The notes beneath the pieces are model-generated. The model saw nothing but the letters and a program-made list of their open reading frames with translations, did not search any database and had not been told where the DNA came from. From the NCBI GenBank assembly GCA_029948255.1, contig JALIZF010001555.1, positions 124,001 to 188,000 on the forward strand: a stretch of 64,000 bases of DNA, given 5' to 3'. Positions 15,001 through 28,627 of this stretch are shown here, one piece after another. The translations under genes and the position numbers were made by a program. The DNA is from Telmatactis stephensoni. Lineage: Eukaryota > Cnidaria > Anthozoa > Actiniaria > Isophelliidae. How positions within the stretch are numbered: position 1 is the stretch's first letter; every line of letters begins with the position of its first letter.

Positions 15001-18000
15001 AACTGAATAAGGACGCTTGGTCGTGCAGTTGTAGTTGTGGCAAGGATCTATCAAAAAAGCAAAGTAGCAGATTATAGGTTAAGTCTATTCGTTTTGATGT
15101 ATAGGGATTACTCGATGGAAAATGCGCGCGTACGGTTTTTATGCACGAGTTGAGAAGTATCAGAAAACGAACGAGTGAGTTTTCTGAACGCAACAACGAG
15201 TGCATAAACATCGACTGGCGTAGCTGAAGCTAAATTTCTCATACTTACTGTATAGAACATAACCGATTCGAACCTGTGGCATTTCCCTACCTACAGCATG
15301 TCATTGGGTACCCTGTGTTACAAGTACTTTTCTTATGCTTTTACCTTGGCCTGTATCATGACCGGGCGATGTTATATCAAGAAACTTGCCAGACTGATTT
15401 GTAGCGGCATGCAAACATGTTGCTACTGCAATTGCTTATAAGTGATGAATAAAAGGCGTTTTTGTGAAGAATGACGTCCTTTATGTGATTGTGAAATTTT
15501 CATACCGTACGAGATTTGTTTTCTTTTCTTATAATTATGTGGTTCGACGAGTAATAGTTTTCTTTAATATGTTAGAATGGACAGAAAGTATTTTAGTATT
15601 AATTTTTGTTAGTTTTAACTACTTTTCGTTTTGAAAATTGTTTGAGCGATGCTTTACAAATTAAGTTTTGGTATATGTTTTCAAAATAATTGGCGGTCCG
15701 AGATATTTTCCGTAATCGCCCACGGCCATGTATATATTTTTGCAAATATATAATTGCGCAATTCAGCTACCAAGAGGTTTCTTGGTAGCTGCAATGTAAT
15801 TTTGTTTTAATAAAGTTCTATTCTATTCTATTCTATTCTATTCCATTACGAGGGATCTTGCCCGTCAAATAGCCGGGAGAGACTACGTAGCACGCAGTTG
15901 ATATAATATATTAATAAAGATATAATACAAAACACATAATACAATAGAACGAAAGACAATAGAAAACAATACAAATACCAATTGTATTTTAGAAAACAAT
16001 AGCAAACGATTTAACAAACTAAACATACTACAGTGTATATGAGTTTCATATTTACTTCTTATCTATTTATTATTCTCTTCTCCACAGGAAACCCTCTTTT
16101 TGGTATAATTGTTGTCTTTGAAGAATACGTACTCTCTTTGATTATGAGTTTTATCTTGTTCAAACAGTAAACCATCATTATAAATTAGGCATTACAAATT
16201 AGGTTCATTTTGCTTCCTGTATTCTGAAGAAGCTTGTTTTGAATTAACCAAAATATAGCGTTTTTGTTTCGAACTTCTTTTTTTCTTTCAGTCATGCAAA
16301 ATCTACTCTAAGTAGACCTAAGATACGATACGATACGATACGATACGATACGATACGATACGATACGATACGATACGATACGATACGATACGATACGATA
16401 CGATACGATACGATACGATACGATACGATACGATACGATACAATACAATACAATACAATACAATACAATACTTTATTTAAAGTGGGTAATACTCTTAGCC
16501 ATAGGCTAGTTTACAGGTATTCCACTGAAATAATGATAAAAAAACTAAAAATAGACAAATAATTATATACATATATAAAATAAGATATATATTAAAAATC
16601 CTACTTTAATTCAGCGAAACTTTCAATGATTTTTTTTACTGCCAACTGGCATAATAAATAAGCATAAATTGAATGTAAATTTGAATGTATTCGTTTATAA
16701 AATCCTACTTAAAAATACTACTTTGATTTAGCAAAATTTGTAATCAGCTAATTCAGCTAAAGTTGTCATGTTATCATGTTATCTAATATTTCAATTATCT
16801 CTTTATTGCCAACATTGATTTGGTTTGAAGTAATAGTTTTAGTGACTGGAGTCACACTTACCACAGTATCCTTTTGTACGAACACTTATCATGGTATTTG
16901 TCCTGCAAGCCTGCTGTTTCATCAAACACTCGTTATTGTAGGTGATGCTATCAGATCCACAAACTGGTTCAACTGTGGAAGGACAAGTCTCAGGGCAGAC
17001 ACATGCAGCCTTGCCATTGTCAGATCTGCAGGATGAGTAAGGCTTGGAAGAACAGTCAACAGATGCGCAAGGATTTAAAAGTGGGTCTGCTCCAGCGCCT
17101 ATATTAAGAGTGATAAGCATGAAATTGAATTTCACAATGCACGTTACGTTCCAATGGAATTTCTTGATTTTTAATTTCTCGCGTGGAAAATGTGAGTAAT
17201 ACTTTTGAAGAAAACAAAACAAGCAAGCCAAAAAACAAAAACAAAAAACAAAAAAAAACAAAAAAAAAAACAACAACAAAAAAAACAAATAAACTAACTA
17301 ACAAGCAAAAAAATAATGAATAAATAAATAAATAAATAAATAAAACACACACACACAAACAAACATACACGGAAACCTAATCATATTGGACATACCTTTA
17401 CAGAGACTCTCTTTCAATGTATCAGCTACACCTTCCAAAGTTTTAAAAGACTTTGCAATAAAGACATTCTTTTTTGCTGAAGCTATGTCTTCCAATTCAT
17501 CTCGGTTAACGTTTTTACCAATTCCCATGGCGTAGATTATCACTCCTCTCTGCTTAAGGCCAACTGATGCAATTTTTAGTTCAGTGAAGGGACCTTTGTT
17601 TTTCGTTTGCTTTCCATCGGTAAACACCATAAGCACCTAGCAACAAACAGCAGCAATACCAATAGAGTAAGTGGTGAGTTAGAATATCCTTCAACTTTGA
17701 ACAATGTCCAAGCAAAGAAACTTCACTCTTTAATAAATATACGAGTTCAGTTAGAAATATCTGATCAAGAAGGCTAATTAGTGAGCATTTTGCCCAAAAG
17801 TTTAGATTAGGTAATTTGACTTACTTTTGCAACTTTGGGTCTCATTCCTCCTGCCACTGTAAAGACTTCTTTCTCAACCAAGACCAATGCCTTGTCAATG
17901 AATGTATATCCTTTCTGCCAAGGCATTTCAGACATTAACTGCACAACTTTGCCCTTATTAAGATCACTGCCACTGAAGGTATTGAATGTAAATATCAGTT

Positions 18001-21000
18001 TTGCCTTTGTGCTGTATGATACAACTGCTATGCGAACACCATTTGGTTCAATATTGAAAGCACCGACGAGATTTTCCAGGAAAAGTTTCATTCGTTTCCA
18101 GTTAGTACGTCCTATACTACCAGACGAATCTACTAGGAAAGCAAGGTCAGCTACAACTTGACAAGAAACAACTGAAAAGAAAATGAAGTACAAAGGAGCA
18201 TGAGTCTTTTGATTATTGTTTCTGTAACCGGAAAATCACGTTTCAGCCGCTAAATCACAATATAACAAGAATTCTGCTTTGCTATTGAAAGCTTAAATAC
18301 CTTCGACCTTGGGAGTTGTCTTCACAACTGGCGCTCTTGTAGTGGTTTCTTCGAAGTAGTTGAAAAAAGAAATTCAAAAACTTATAGATCAATGAAGTAT
18401 CCAACTTTTACAAATGTAAAACAAGATAAATACCTTCGACCTTGGGAGTTGTCTTGATTACAACTGGAGCTTTTGTAGTTGTTACTTCTGGTATGTCAAA
18501 AACAAAAATCAAGTCTTAAAACTTCAGTCTTTATGTACTGAGTGGACGAAAGTTCATAACTGTGGGTGCTTTCATATAAGAACTACGGCCGTTTCAAGTC
18601 GATCGGTCGAGCACTAGAGAAATTGTAGTAAGCCTCCTTAAATCTATGGTTGTTTAGCTCAGTAAAAGGCGTTTTTGTGAAGAATGACGTCCTTTATTTG
18701 TTTGTGAAATTTTCATACCGTACGAGATTTGTTTTCTTTTCTTATAATTATTTAGTTCGACGAGTAATAGTTTTCTTTAATATGTTAGAATAGAAAGAAA
18801 GTATTTTAGTATTAATTTTTGTTAGTTTTTGCTACTTTTCGTTTTGAAAAGTTATTTGAACGTTGCATTGCAAATTAATTTTTGGTATGTTTTCAAAATA
18901 GTTGGCGGTCCGAGATATTTTCCGTAATCGCCCACGGCCATTACGGGGGATCTTGCCCGTCAAATAGGCAATCAGAGCGCTTGAATTTCCCGGAAGTAGC
19001 TTATGCTTTATAATAATGGTTGGTATCTTCAGGATCAAATGGGCCCTAGTGTTGACCCTTCTGGAAGCCAGTTTTCAGCAAGAGGAACCATGGGACGCCA
19101 ACGATAATCTTTGCTCTCTGAACAAGCAGCGCTAAACACAAACCGACTGATCTTTACCTTTTATTTCTGGTGTTGTAATGGTAGTGGCGGCAGGAGTGGT
19201 CACTGCTTCGGTCGTTTCTGAAATGGAAAATCACGTTTCAGCCGCTAAATCACAATATAACAAGAATTCTGCTTTGCTATCAAAAGCTAAAATACCTTCG
19301 ACCTTGGGAGTTGTCTTCACAACTGGCGCTCTTGTAGTGGTTTCTTCGAAGTAGTTGAAAAAAGAAATTCAAAAACTTACAAATTAATGAAATATCCAAT
19401 TTTTACAAATGTAAAACAAGATAAATACCTTCGACCTTGGGAGTTGTCTTGATTACAACTGGAGCTTTTGTAGTTGTTACTTCTGGTATGTCAAAAACAA
19501 AAATCAAGTCTTAAAACTTCAGTCTTTATGTACTGAGTGGACGAAAGTTCATAACTGTGGGTGCTTTCATATAAGAACTACGGCCGTTTCAAGTCGATCG
19601 GTCGAGCACTAGAGAAATTGTAGTAAGCCTCCTTAAATCTATGGTTGTTTAGCTCAGTAAAAGGCGTTTTTGTGAAGAATGACGTCCTTTATTTGTTTGT
19701 GAAATTTTCATACCGTACGAGATTTGTTTTCTTTTCTTATAATTATTTAGTTCGACGAGTAATAGTTTTCTTTAATATGTTAGAATAGAAAGAAAGTATT
19801 TTAGTATTAATTTTTGTTAGTTTTTGCTACTTTTCGTTTTGAAAAGTTATTTGAACGTTGCATTGCAAATTAATTTTTGGTATGTTTTCAAAATAGTTGG
19901 CGGTCCGAGATATTTTCCGTAATCGCCCACGGCCATTACGGGGGATCTTGCCCGTCAAATAGGCAATCAGAGCGCTTGAATTTCCCGGAAGTAGCTTATG
20001 CTTTATAATAATGGTTGGTATCTTCAGGATCAAATGGGCCCTAGTGTTGACCCTTCTGGAAGCCAGTTTTCAGCAAGAGGAACCATGGGACGCCAACGAT
20101 AATCTTTGCTCTCTGAACAAGCAGCGCTAAACACAAACCGACTGATCTTTACCTTTTATTTCTGGTGTTGTAATGGTAGTGGCGGCAGGAGTGGTCACTG
20201 CTTCGGTCGTTTCTGAAATGGAAAATCACGTTTCAGCCGCTAAATCACAATATAACAAGAATTCTGCTTTGCTATCAAAAGCTAAAATACCTTCGACCTT
20301 GGGAGTTGTCTTCACAACTGGCGCTCTTGTAGTGGTTTCTTCGAAGTAGTTGAAAAAAGAAATTCAAAAACTTACAAATTAATGAAATATCCAATTTTTA
20401 CAAATGTAAAACAAGATAAATACCTTCGACCTTGGGAGTTGTCTTGATTACAACTGGAGCTTTTGTAGTTGTTACTTCTGGTATGTCAAAAACAAAAATC
20501 AAGTCTTAAAACTTCAGTCTTTATGTACTGAGTGGACGAAAGTTCATAACTGTGGGTGCTTTCATATAAGAACTACGGCCGTTTCAAGTCGATCGGTCGA
20601 GCACTAGAGAAATTGTAGTAAGCCTCCTTAAATCTATGGTTGTTTAGCTCAGTAAAAGGCGTTTTTGTGAAGAATGACGTCCTTTATTTGTTTGTGAAAT
20701 TTTCATACCGTACGAGATTTGTTTTCTTTTCTTATAATTATTTAGTTCGACGAGTAATAGTTTTCTTTAATATGTTAGAATAGAAAGAAAGTATTTTAGT
20801 ATTAATTTTTGTTAGTTTTTGCTACTTTTCGTTTTGAAAAGTTATTTGAACGTTGCATTGCAAATTAATTTTTGGTATGTTTTCAAAATAGTTGGCGGTC
20901 CGAGATATTTTCCGTAATCGCCCACGGCCATTACGGGGGATCTTGCCCGTCAAATAGGCAATCAGAGCGCTTGAATTTCCCGGAAGTAGCTTATGCTTTA

Positions 21001-21607
21001 TAATAATGGTTGGTATCTTCAGGATCAAATGGGCCCTAGTGTTGACCCTTCTGGAAGCCAGTTTTCAGCAAGAGGAACCATGGGACGCCAACGATAATCT
21101 TTGCTCTCTGAACAAGCAGCGCTAAACACAAACCGACTGATCTTTACCTTTTATTTCTGGTGTTGTAATGGTAGTGGCGGCAGGAGTGGTCACTGCTTCG
21201 GTCGTTTCTGAAATGGAAAATCACGTTTCAGCCGCTAAATCACAATATAACAAGAATTCTGCTTTGCTATCAAAAGCTAAAATACCTTCGACCTTGGGAG
21301 TTGTCTTCACAACTGGCGCTCTTGTAGTGGTTTCTTCGAAGTAGTTGAAAAAAGAAATTCAAAAACTTACAAATTAATGAAATATCCAATTTTTACAAAT
21401 GTAAAACAAGATAAATACCTTCGACCTTGGGAGTTGTCTTGATTACAACTGGAGCTTTTGTAGTTGTTACTTCTGGTATGTCAAAAACAAAAATCAAGTC
21501 TTAAAACTTCAGTCTTTATGTACTAAGTGGACGAAAGTTCATAACTGTGGGTGCTTTCGGTCGAGCACTAGAGAAATTGTAGGAAGCCTCCTTAAATCTA
21601 TGGTTGT

Positions 21608-21662
<55 letters not shown>

Positions 21663-24600
21663 CAAGCTTATTCCTTCCAGTGAAGGCAGGGTCACCACAA
21701 CAGCTTTCGCCAATTACTGTGGGCCCTGTAGTGTTATAGGACAGACCACACACACCGGCAACTTCATGGCCTACTCTCCCCGAATAGTGGTGTGGGTTCT
21801 TTAACGTCCCTCCGGTGCAAGTGGTGAAGTGTTAGAGAGACGGGGCCTACGGTTTAACGTCCTTATCCGAGAAGACGTGAAGGTCTAACCATTTGCAGAT
21901 GTAGTTACAAAGGCAGCACCTTCTCCTCAATTATTTATAGACCCTGAGTGTTGGTCCGGCCGGGATTCGAACCCCGACCTCCCGCACGAAAGACCGACGC
22001 TCAACCAACTGAGCCAACCGGGCGGCGGTTTAGCTCAGTAAAAGGCGTTTTTGTGAAGAAGGACGTCCTTTATTTGTTTGTGAAATTTTCATACCCTACG
22101 AGATTTGTTTTCTTTTCTTATAATTATGTGGTTCGACGAGTAAAAGTTTTATTTAATTTGTTATAATGGACAGAAAGTATTTTAGTATTAATTTTTGTTA
22201 GTTTTAACTACTTTTTGTTTTGAAAAATTGTTTGAACGATGCTTTACAAATTAATTTTTGCTATGTTTTTAAAACAGTTGGCGTTCCGAGATATTTGAAA
22301 AAAGAAATTAAAAAACTTACAAATCAATGAAATATCCAATTTTTACAAATGTAAAACAAGATAAATACCTTCGGCCTTGGGAGTTGTCTTGATTACAACT
22401 GGAGCTTTTGTAGTTGCTACTTCTGGTATGTCAAAACAAAAATCAAATCTTAATCAGACGTTTATTTTTTTAAACCATTAACCGTTTTCTACGTAACGCA
22501 ATGTCCTTTTCTACGAACAGTTAACCTAGTTAACATTCTTGTACATTCCGGCTTCAGTCAAGATTCTCCCGTACAGACCGACCAAGCTAATCAACCTAAG
22601 TATGTCGCTTCAAAAGTTTAGGTCAAAAAACGCGTAAAATTGTTTGGAATCTAAAACGGTGACGTCATCGTTTCGTCGCTATGGTAACCCCGATGTAGAC
22701 AAAACACATACCATTAAAAACTTCAGTCTTTATGTAGTAAGTGAACGAAAGGTCATAACTGTAGGTAATTTCATGTAAGAACTACAGCCGTTTCAAGTTG
22801 ACCGATCGAGAAATTGTAGGAAGCCTCCTTAATTCACTCTTTCAGTAGAACAGATTTCGTATGAGTGTGAAACGGCCCGCGCCGTGCCGTGACCGTGTCA
22901 GTGCCCTTCACAGTCATACAAAATCTACTCTTACTAGTAGTCCTAAGATACGAAGCTTTGATTTTGAAGTAATAGTTTTAGCGACTGGAGTCACACTTAC
23001 CACAGTATCCTTTTGTACGAACAGTTATCATGGTATTTGTCCTGCAAGCCTGCTGTTTCATCAAACACTCGTTATTGTAGGTGTTGCTATCAGATCCACA
23101 AACTGGTTCAACAGTGGACGGACAAGTCTCAGGGCAGACACATGCAGCCTTGCCATTGTCAGATCTGCAGGATGAGTAAGGCTTGGAAGAACAGTCAACA
23201 GATGCACAAGGATTTAAAATAGGCCCTCCTCCAGCACCTATATTAAGAGTAATAAGCATGATATTGAATTTCACAATGCACGTTACGTTTCAGTGGAATT
23301 TCTTTATTTATAATTTCTCACATGGAAAATAAGAGTATTACTTTGAAGAAAACAACATAACGGGTCATCCACTACGGTTAGAAAGAAGCTCGCGATTTGT
23401 TAAAACGACAAAAACAAAGAATATGTGGATTACTCTGAACAATGTCTCTTTGTTCTACTTGTCGCCTGTGGCATTGTTTCCTTCCGACCGTAGTGTATTA
23501 CTGAACATAACAGGCAAACAAACAAACAAACACACACACAAATACAAACATACACGGAAACCTGATCATATTGAGCATACCTTTACAGAGATTTTCTTTC
23601 AATGTATCAGCTACACCTTCCAAAGTTTTAAAAGACTTTGCAATAAAGACATTCTTTTTTGCTGAAGCTATGTCTTCCAATTCATCTCGGTTAACGTTTT
23701 TACCAATTCCCATGGCGTAGATTGTCACTCCTCTCTGCTTAAGGCCAGCTGATGCCATTTTTAGTTCAGTGAAGGGACCTTTGTTTTTCGTTTGCTTTCC
23801 ATCGGTAAACACCATAAGCACCTAGCAACAAACAGCAGCAATACCAATAGAGTAAGTGGTAAGTTAGAATATCCTTCAACTTTGAATAATGTCCAAACAA
23901 TGAAACTTCACTCTTTAATAAATATAAGAGTTCAGTTAGAAACATCTGATCAAGAAGGCTAATTAGTGAGCATTTGCCCAAAAGTTTAGATTAGGTAATT
24001 TGACTTACTTTTGCAACTTTGGGTCTCATTCCTCCTGCCACTGTAAAGACGTCTTTCTCAACCAAGACCAATGCCTTGTCAATGAATGTATATCCTTTCT
24101 GCCAAGGCATTTCAGACATTAACTGCACAACTTTGCCCTTATTAAGATCATTGCCACTGAAGGTATTGAATGTAAATATCAGTTTTGCCTTTGTGCTGTA
24201 TGACACAACTGCTATGCGAACACCATTTGGTTCAATATTGAAAGCACCGACGAGATTTTCCAGGAAAAGTTTCATTCGTTTCCAGTTAGTACGTCCAATA
24301 CTACCAGACGAATCTACTAGGAAAGCAAGGTCAGCTACAACTTGACAAGAAACAACTGAAAAGAAAATGAAGTACAAAGGAGCATGAGTCGTTTGATTAT
24401 TGTGTGGAGGATTGACTTCAAATGAAAGCAATACGTCCCATACCACATGCTCCTTTACGAGTGACTGTGATATTTCTGTTTGATCGACAAGCTTCTTGAC
24501 GCAACATGCATTCATTGGCATAGGTTTTGTTATCAGTACCACAAACAAGATCAACTTCCTTTGGGCATACTTCATCACAGGCGCAAAGTGGTTTGCCATC

Positions 24601-27600
24601 AATAACTTTGCAAGAGGAGTAGGGCTTGGAAGAGCAGTCGAAGTTGTTACATGGATCTGAAACAGATACTGTAAGATATCAGAACACCATGAGCTATTAC
24701 TTCACTCTTTCATTAAGTAGTCCTAAAAAACAGAGCATTGAATTTTAGCGACTGGACTCATAATTACCACAGTATCCTTTAGTACGAACAGTTATCATGG
24801 TATTTGCCCTACAAGCCTGCTGTTTCATCAAACACTCGTTATCGTAAGTGTTGTTGTCAGATCCACAAACTGGTTCAACAGTGGAAGGACAAGTCTCAGG
24901 GCAGACACATGCAGCCTTGCCATTGTCAGATCTGCAGGATGAGTAAGGCTTGGAAGAACAGTCAACAGATGCACAAGGATATAAAATTGGGCCTGCTCCA
25001 GCGCCTATATTAAGAGTAATAAGCATGAAATTGAATTTCACAATGCACGTTACGTTCCAATGGAATTTCTTTATTCATAATTTCTCGCAAGGAAAATAAG
25101 AGTATTACTTTTGAAGAAAGCAACAAAACAAACTTAACAAACACACACAGAAACACAAACATACACGGAAACCTAATCATTTTAGGCATACCTTTACAGA
25201 GACTCTCTTTCAATGTATCAGCTACACCTTCCAAAGTTTTAAAAGACTTTGCAATAAAGACATTCTTTTTTGCTGAAGCTATGTCTTCCAATTCATCTCG
25301 GTTAACGTTTTTACCAATTCCCATGGCGTAGATTGTCACTCCTCTCTGCTTAAGGCCAGCTGATGCAATTTTTAGTTCAGTGAAAGGACCTTTGTTTTTC
25401 GTTTGCTTTCCATCGGTAAACACCATAAGCACCTAGCAACAAACAGCAGCAATAACAATAGAGTAAGTGGTGAGTAAGAATATCCTTCAACTTTGAACAA
25501 TGTCCAAGCAAAGAAACTTCACTCTTTAATAAATATAAGAGTTCAGTTAGAAATATCTGATTAAGAAGGCTAATTAGTGAGCATTTGCCCAAAAGTTTAG
25601 ATTAGGTAATTTGACTTACTTTTGCAACTTTGGGTCTCATTCCTCCTGCCACTGTAAAGACGTCTTTCTCAACCAAGACCAATGCCTTGTCAATGAATGT
25701 ATATCCTTTCTGCCAAGGCATTTCAGAGATTAACTGCACAACTTTGCCCTTATTAAGATCACTGCCACTGAAGGTATTGAATGTAAATATCAGTTTTGCC
25801 TTTGTGCTGTATGACACAACTGCTATGCGAACACCATTTGGTTCGATATTGAAAGCACCGACGAGATTTTCCAGGAAAAGTTTCATTCGTTTCCAGTTAG
25901 TACGTCCAATACTACCAGACGAATCTACTAGGAAAGCAAGGTCAGCTACAACTTGACAAGAAACAACTGAAAAGAAAATGAAGTACAAAGGAGCATGAGT
26001 CGTTTGATTATTGTGTGGAGGATTGACTTCAAATGAAAGCAATACGTCCCATACCACATGCTCCTTTACGAGTGACTGTGATATTTCTGTTTGATTTACA
26101 AGCTTCTTGACGCAACATGCATTCATTGGCATAGGTTTTGTTATCAGTACCACAAACAAGATCAACTTCCTTTGGGCATACTTCATCACAGGCGCAAAGT
26201 GGTTTGCCATCAATAACTTTGCAAGAGGAGTAGGGCTTGGAAGAGCAGTCGAAGTTGTTACATGGATCTGAAACAGATACTGTAAGATATCAGAACACCA
26301 TGACCTATTACTTCACTCTTTCATCAAGCAGTCCTAAAAAAACAGAGCATTGAATTTTAGCGACTTGACTCATACTTACCACAGTATCCTTTTCTACGAA
26401 CAGTTATCATGGTATTTGTCCCGCAAGCCTGCTGTTTCATCAAACACTCGTTATTGTAGGTGATGCTATCAGATCCACAAACTGGTTCAACTGTTGAAGG
26501 ACAAGTCTCAGGGCAGACACATGCAGCCTTGCCATTGTCAGATCTGCAGGATGAGTAAGGCTTGGAAGAACAGTCAACAGATGCACAAGGATATAAAATG
26601 GGGCCTGTTTCAGCGCCTATATTAAAAGTGATAAGCATGAAATTGAATTTCACAATGTACGTTACGTTCCAATTGAATTTTTTGATTTTAATTTCTCGCG
26701 TGGAAAATGTGAGTAATACTTTTAAAGAAAACAACAAAACAAACATACAAAAAACAAAACAAACAAAAAACAAAAACAAAACAAAAACAAAAAACAAAAA
26801 CAAAACAAAACAAAACAAAACAAAACAAAACAAAACAAAACAAAACAAAACAAAACAAAACAAAACAAAACAAAACAAAACAAAACAAAACAAACAAAAC
26901 AAAACAAAACAAAACAAAACAAAAAAATACACACACACAAATACAAACATACACGGAAACCTAATCATTTTAGGCATACCTTTACAGAGACTCTCTTTCA
27001 ATGTATCAGCTACACCTTCCAAAGTTTTAAAAGACTTTGCAATAAAGACATTCTTTTTTGCTGAAGCTATGTCTTCCAATTCATCTCGGTTAACGTTTTT
27101 ACCAATTCCCATGGCGTAGATTGTCACTCCTCTCTGCTTAAGGCCAGCTGATGCCATTTTTAGTTCAGTGAAGGGGCCTTTGTTTTTCGTTTGCTTTCCA
27201 TCGGTAAACACCATAAGCACCTAGCAACAAACAGCAGCAATACCAATAGAGTTAGTGGTGAGTAAGAATATCCTTCAACTTTGAACAATGTCAAAACAAT
27301 GAAACTTCATTCTTTAATAAATATAAGAGTTCAGTTAGAAATATCTGATCAAGAAGGCTAATTAGTGAGCATTTGCCCAAAAGTTTAGATTAGGTAGATT
27401 AGACTTACTTTTGCAACTTTGGGTCTCATTCCTCCTGCCACTGTAAAGACTTCTTTCTCAACCAAGACCAATGCCTTGTCAATGAATGTGTATCCTTTCT
27501 GCCAAGGCATTTCAGACATTAACTGCACAACTTTGCCCTTATTAAGGTCACTGCCACTGAAGGTATTGAATGTAAATATCAGTTTTGCCTTTGTGCTGTA

Positions 27601-28596
27601 TGACACAACTGCTATGCGAACACCATTTGTTTCGATATTGAAAGCGCCGACGAGATTTTCCAGGAAAAGTTTCATTCGTTTCCAGTTAGTACGTCCAATA
27701 CTACCAGACGAATCTACTAGGAAAGCAAGGTCAGCTACAACTTGACAAGAAACAACTGAAAAGAAAATGAAGTACAAAGGAGCATGAGTCGTTTGATTAT
27801 TGTGTGGAGGATTGACTTCAAATGAAAGCAATACGTCCCATACCACATGCTCCTTTCCGAGTGACTGTGATATTTCTGTTTGATCGACAAGCTTCTTGAC
27901 GCAACATGCATTCATTGGCATAGGTTTTGTTATCAGTACCACAAACAAGATCAACTTCCTTTGGGCATACTTCATCACAGGCGCAAAGTGGTTTCTCATC
28001 AATAACTTTGCAAGAGGAGTAGGGCTTGGAAGAGCAGTCGAAGTTGTTACATGGATCTGAAACAGATACTGTAAGATATCAGAACACCATGACCTATTAC
28101 TTCACTCTTTCATCAAGCAGTCCTAAAAAGACAGAGCATTGAATTTTAGCGACATGACTCATACTTACCACAGTATCCTTTTCTACGAACAGTTATCATG
28201 GTATTTGTCCTGCAAGCCTGCTGTTTCATCAAACACTCGTTATTGTAGGTGATGCTATCAGATCCACAAACTGGTTCAACTGTTGAAGGACAAGTCTCAG
28301 GGCAGACACATGCAGCCTTGCCATTGTCAGATCTGCAGGATGAGTAAGGCTTGGAAGAACAGTCAACAGATGCACAAGGATATAAAATGGGGCCTGTTTC
28401 AGCGCCTATATTAAAAGTGATAAGCATGAAATTGAATTTCACAATGTACGTTACGTTCCAATTGAATTTTTTGATTTTAATTTCTCGCGTGGAAAATGTG
28501 AGTAATACTTTTAAAGAAAACAACAAAACAAACATACAAAAAACAAAACAAACAAAAAACAAAAACAAAACAAAAACAAAAACAAAAACAAAAACA

Positions 28597-28627
<31 letters not shown>

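Larger units (their letters stand above)
18228..21535 (-). repeat. 995-bp tandem repeat carrying Thr/Pro-rich mini-exons, ~3.3 copies
   Basis: Mini-exons recur at exactly 995 bp (18301/19296/20291/21286; 18434/19429/20424/21419; 19158/20153/21148) with near-identical introns. Each unit also contains a fragment of foldback family A and of the dispersed repeat seen at 15445. Duplication therefore captured already-inserted repeats. Confidence 0.93.

Noticed and set aside
18832..21028. Identical 68-codon minus-strand ORF occurring three times at 995-bp spacing
   Set aside because: It lies in the dispersed repeat inside each tandem unit, is absent from the same repeat at 15445 and has no recognised domain.
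26357..27220. 287-codon minus-strand ORF joining VWA and Kazal segments through a CFVLF repeat
   Set aside because: It reads straight through a gtatgcc donor, an (AAAAC)n intron and an acceptor; the same exons in other cassettes are separated by unrelated intron sequence.
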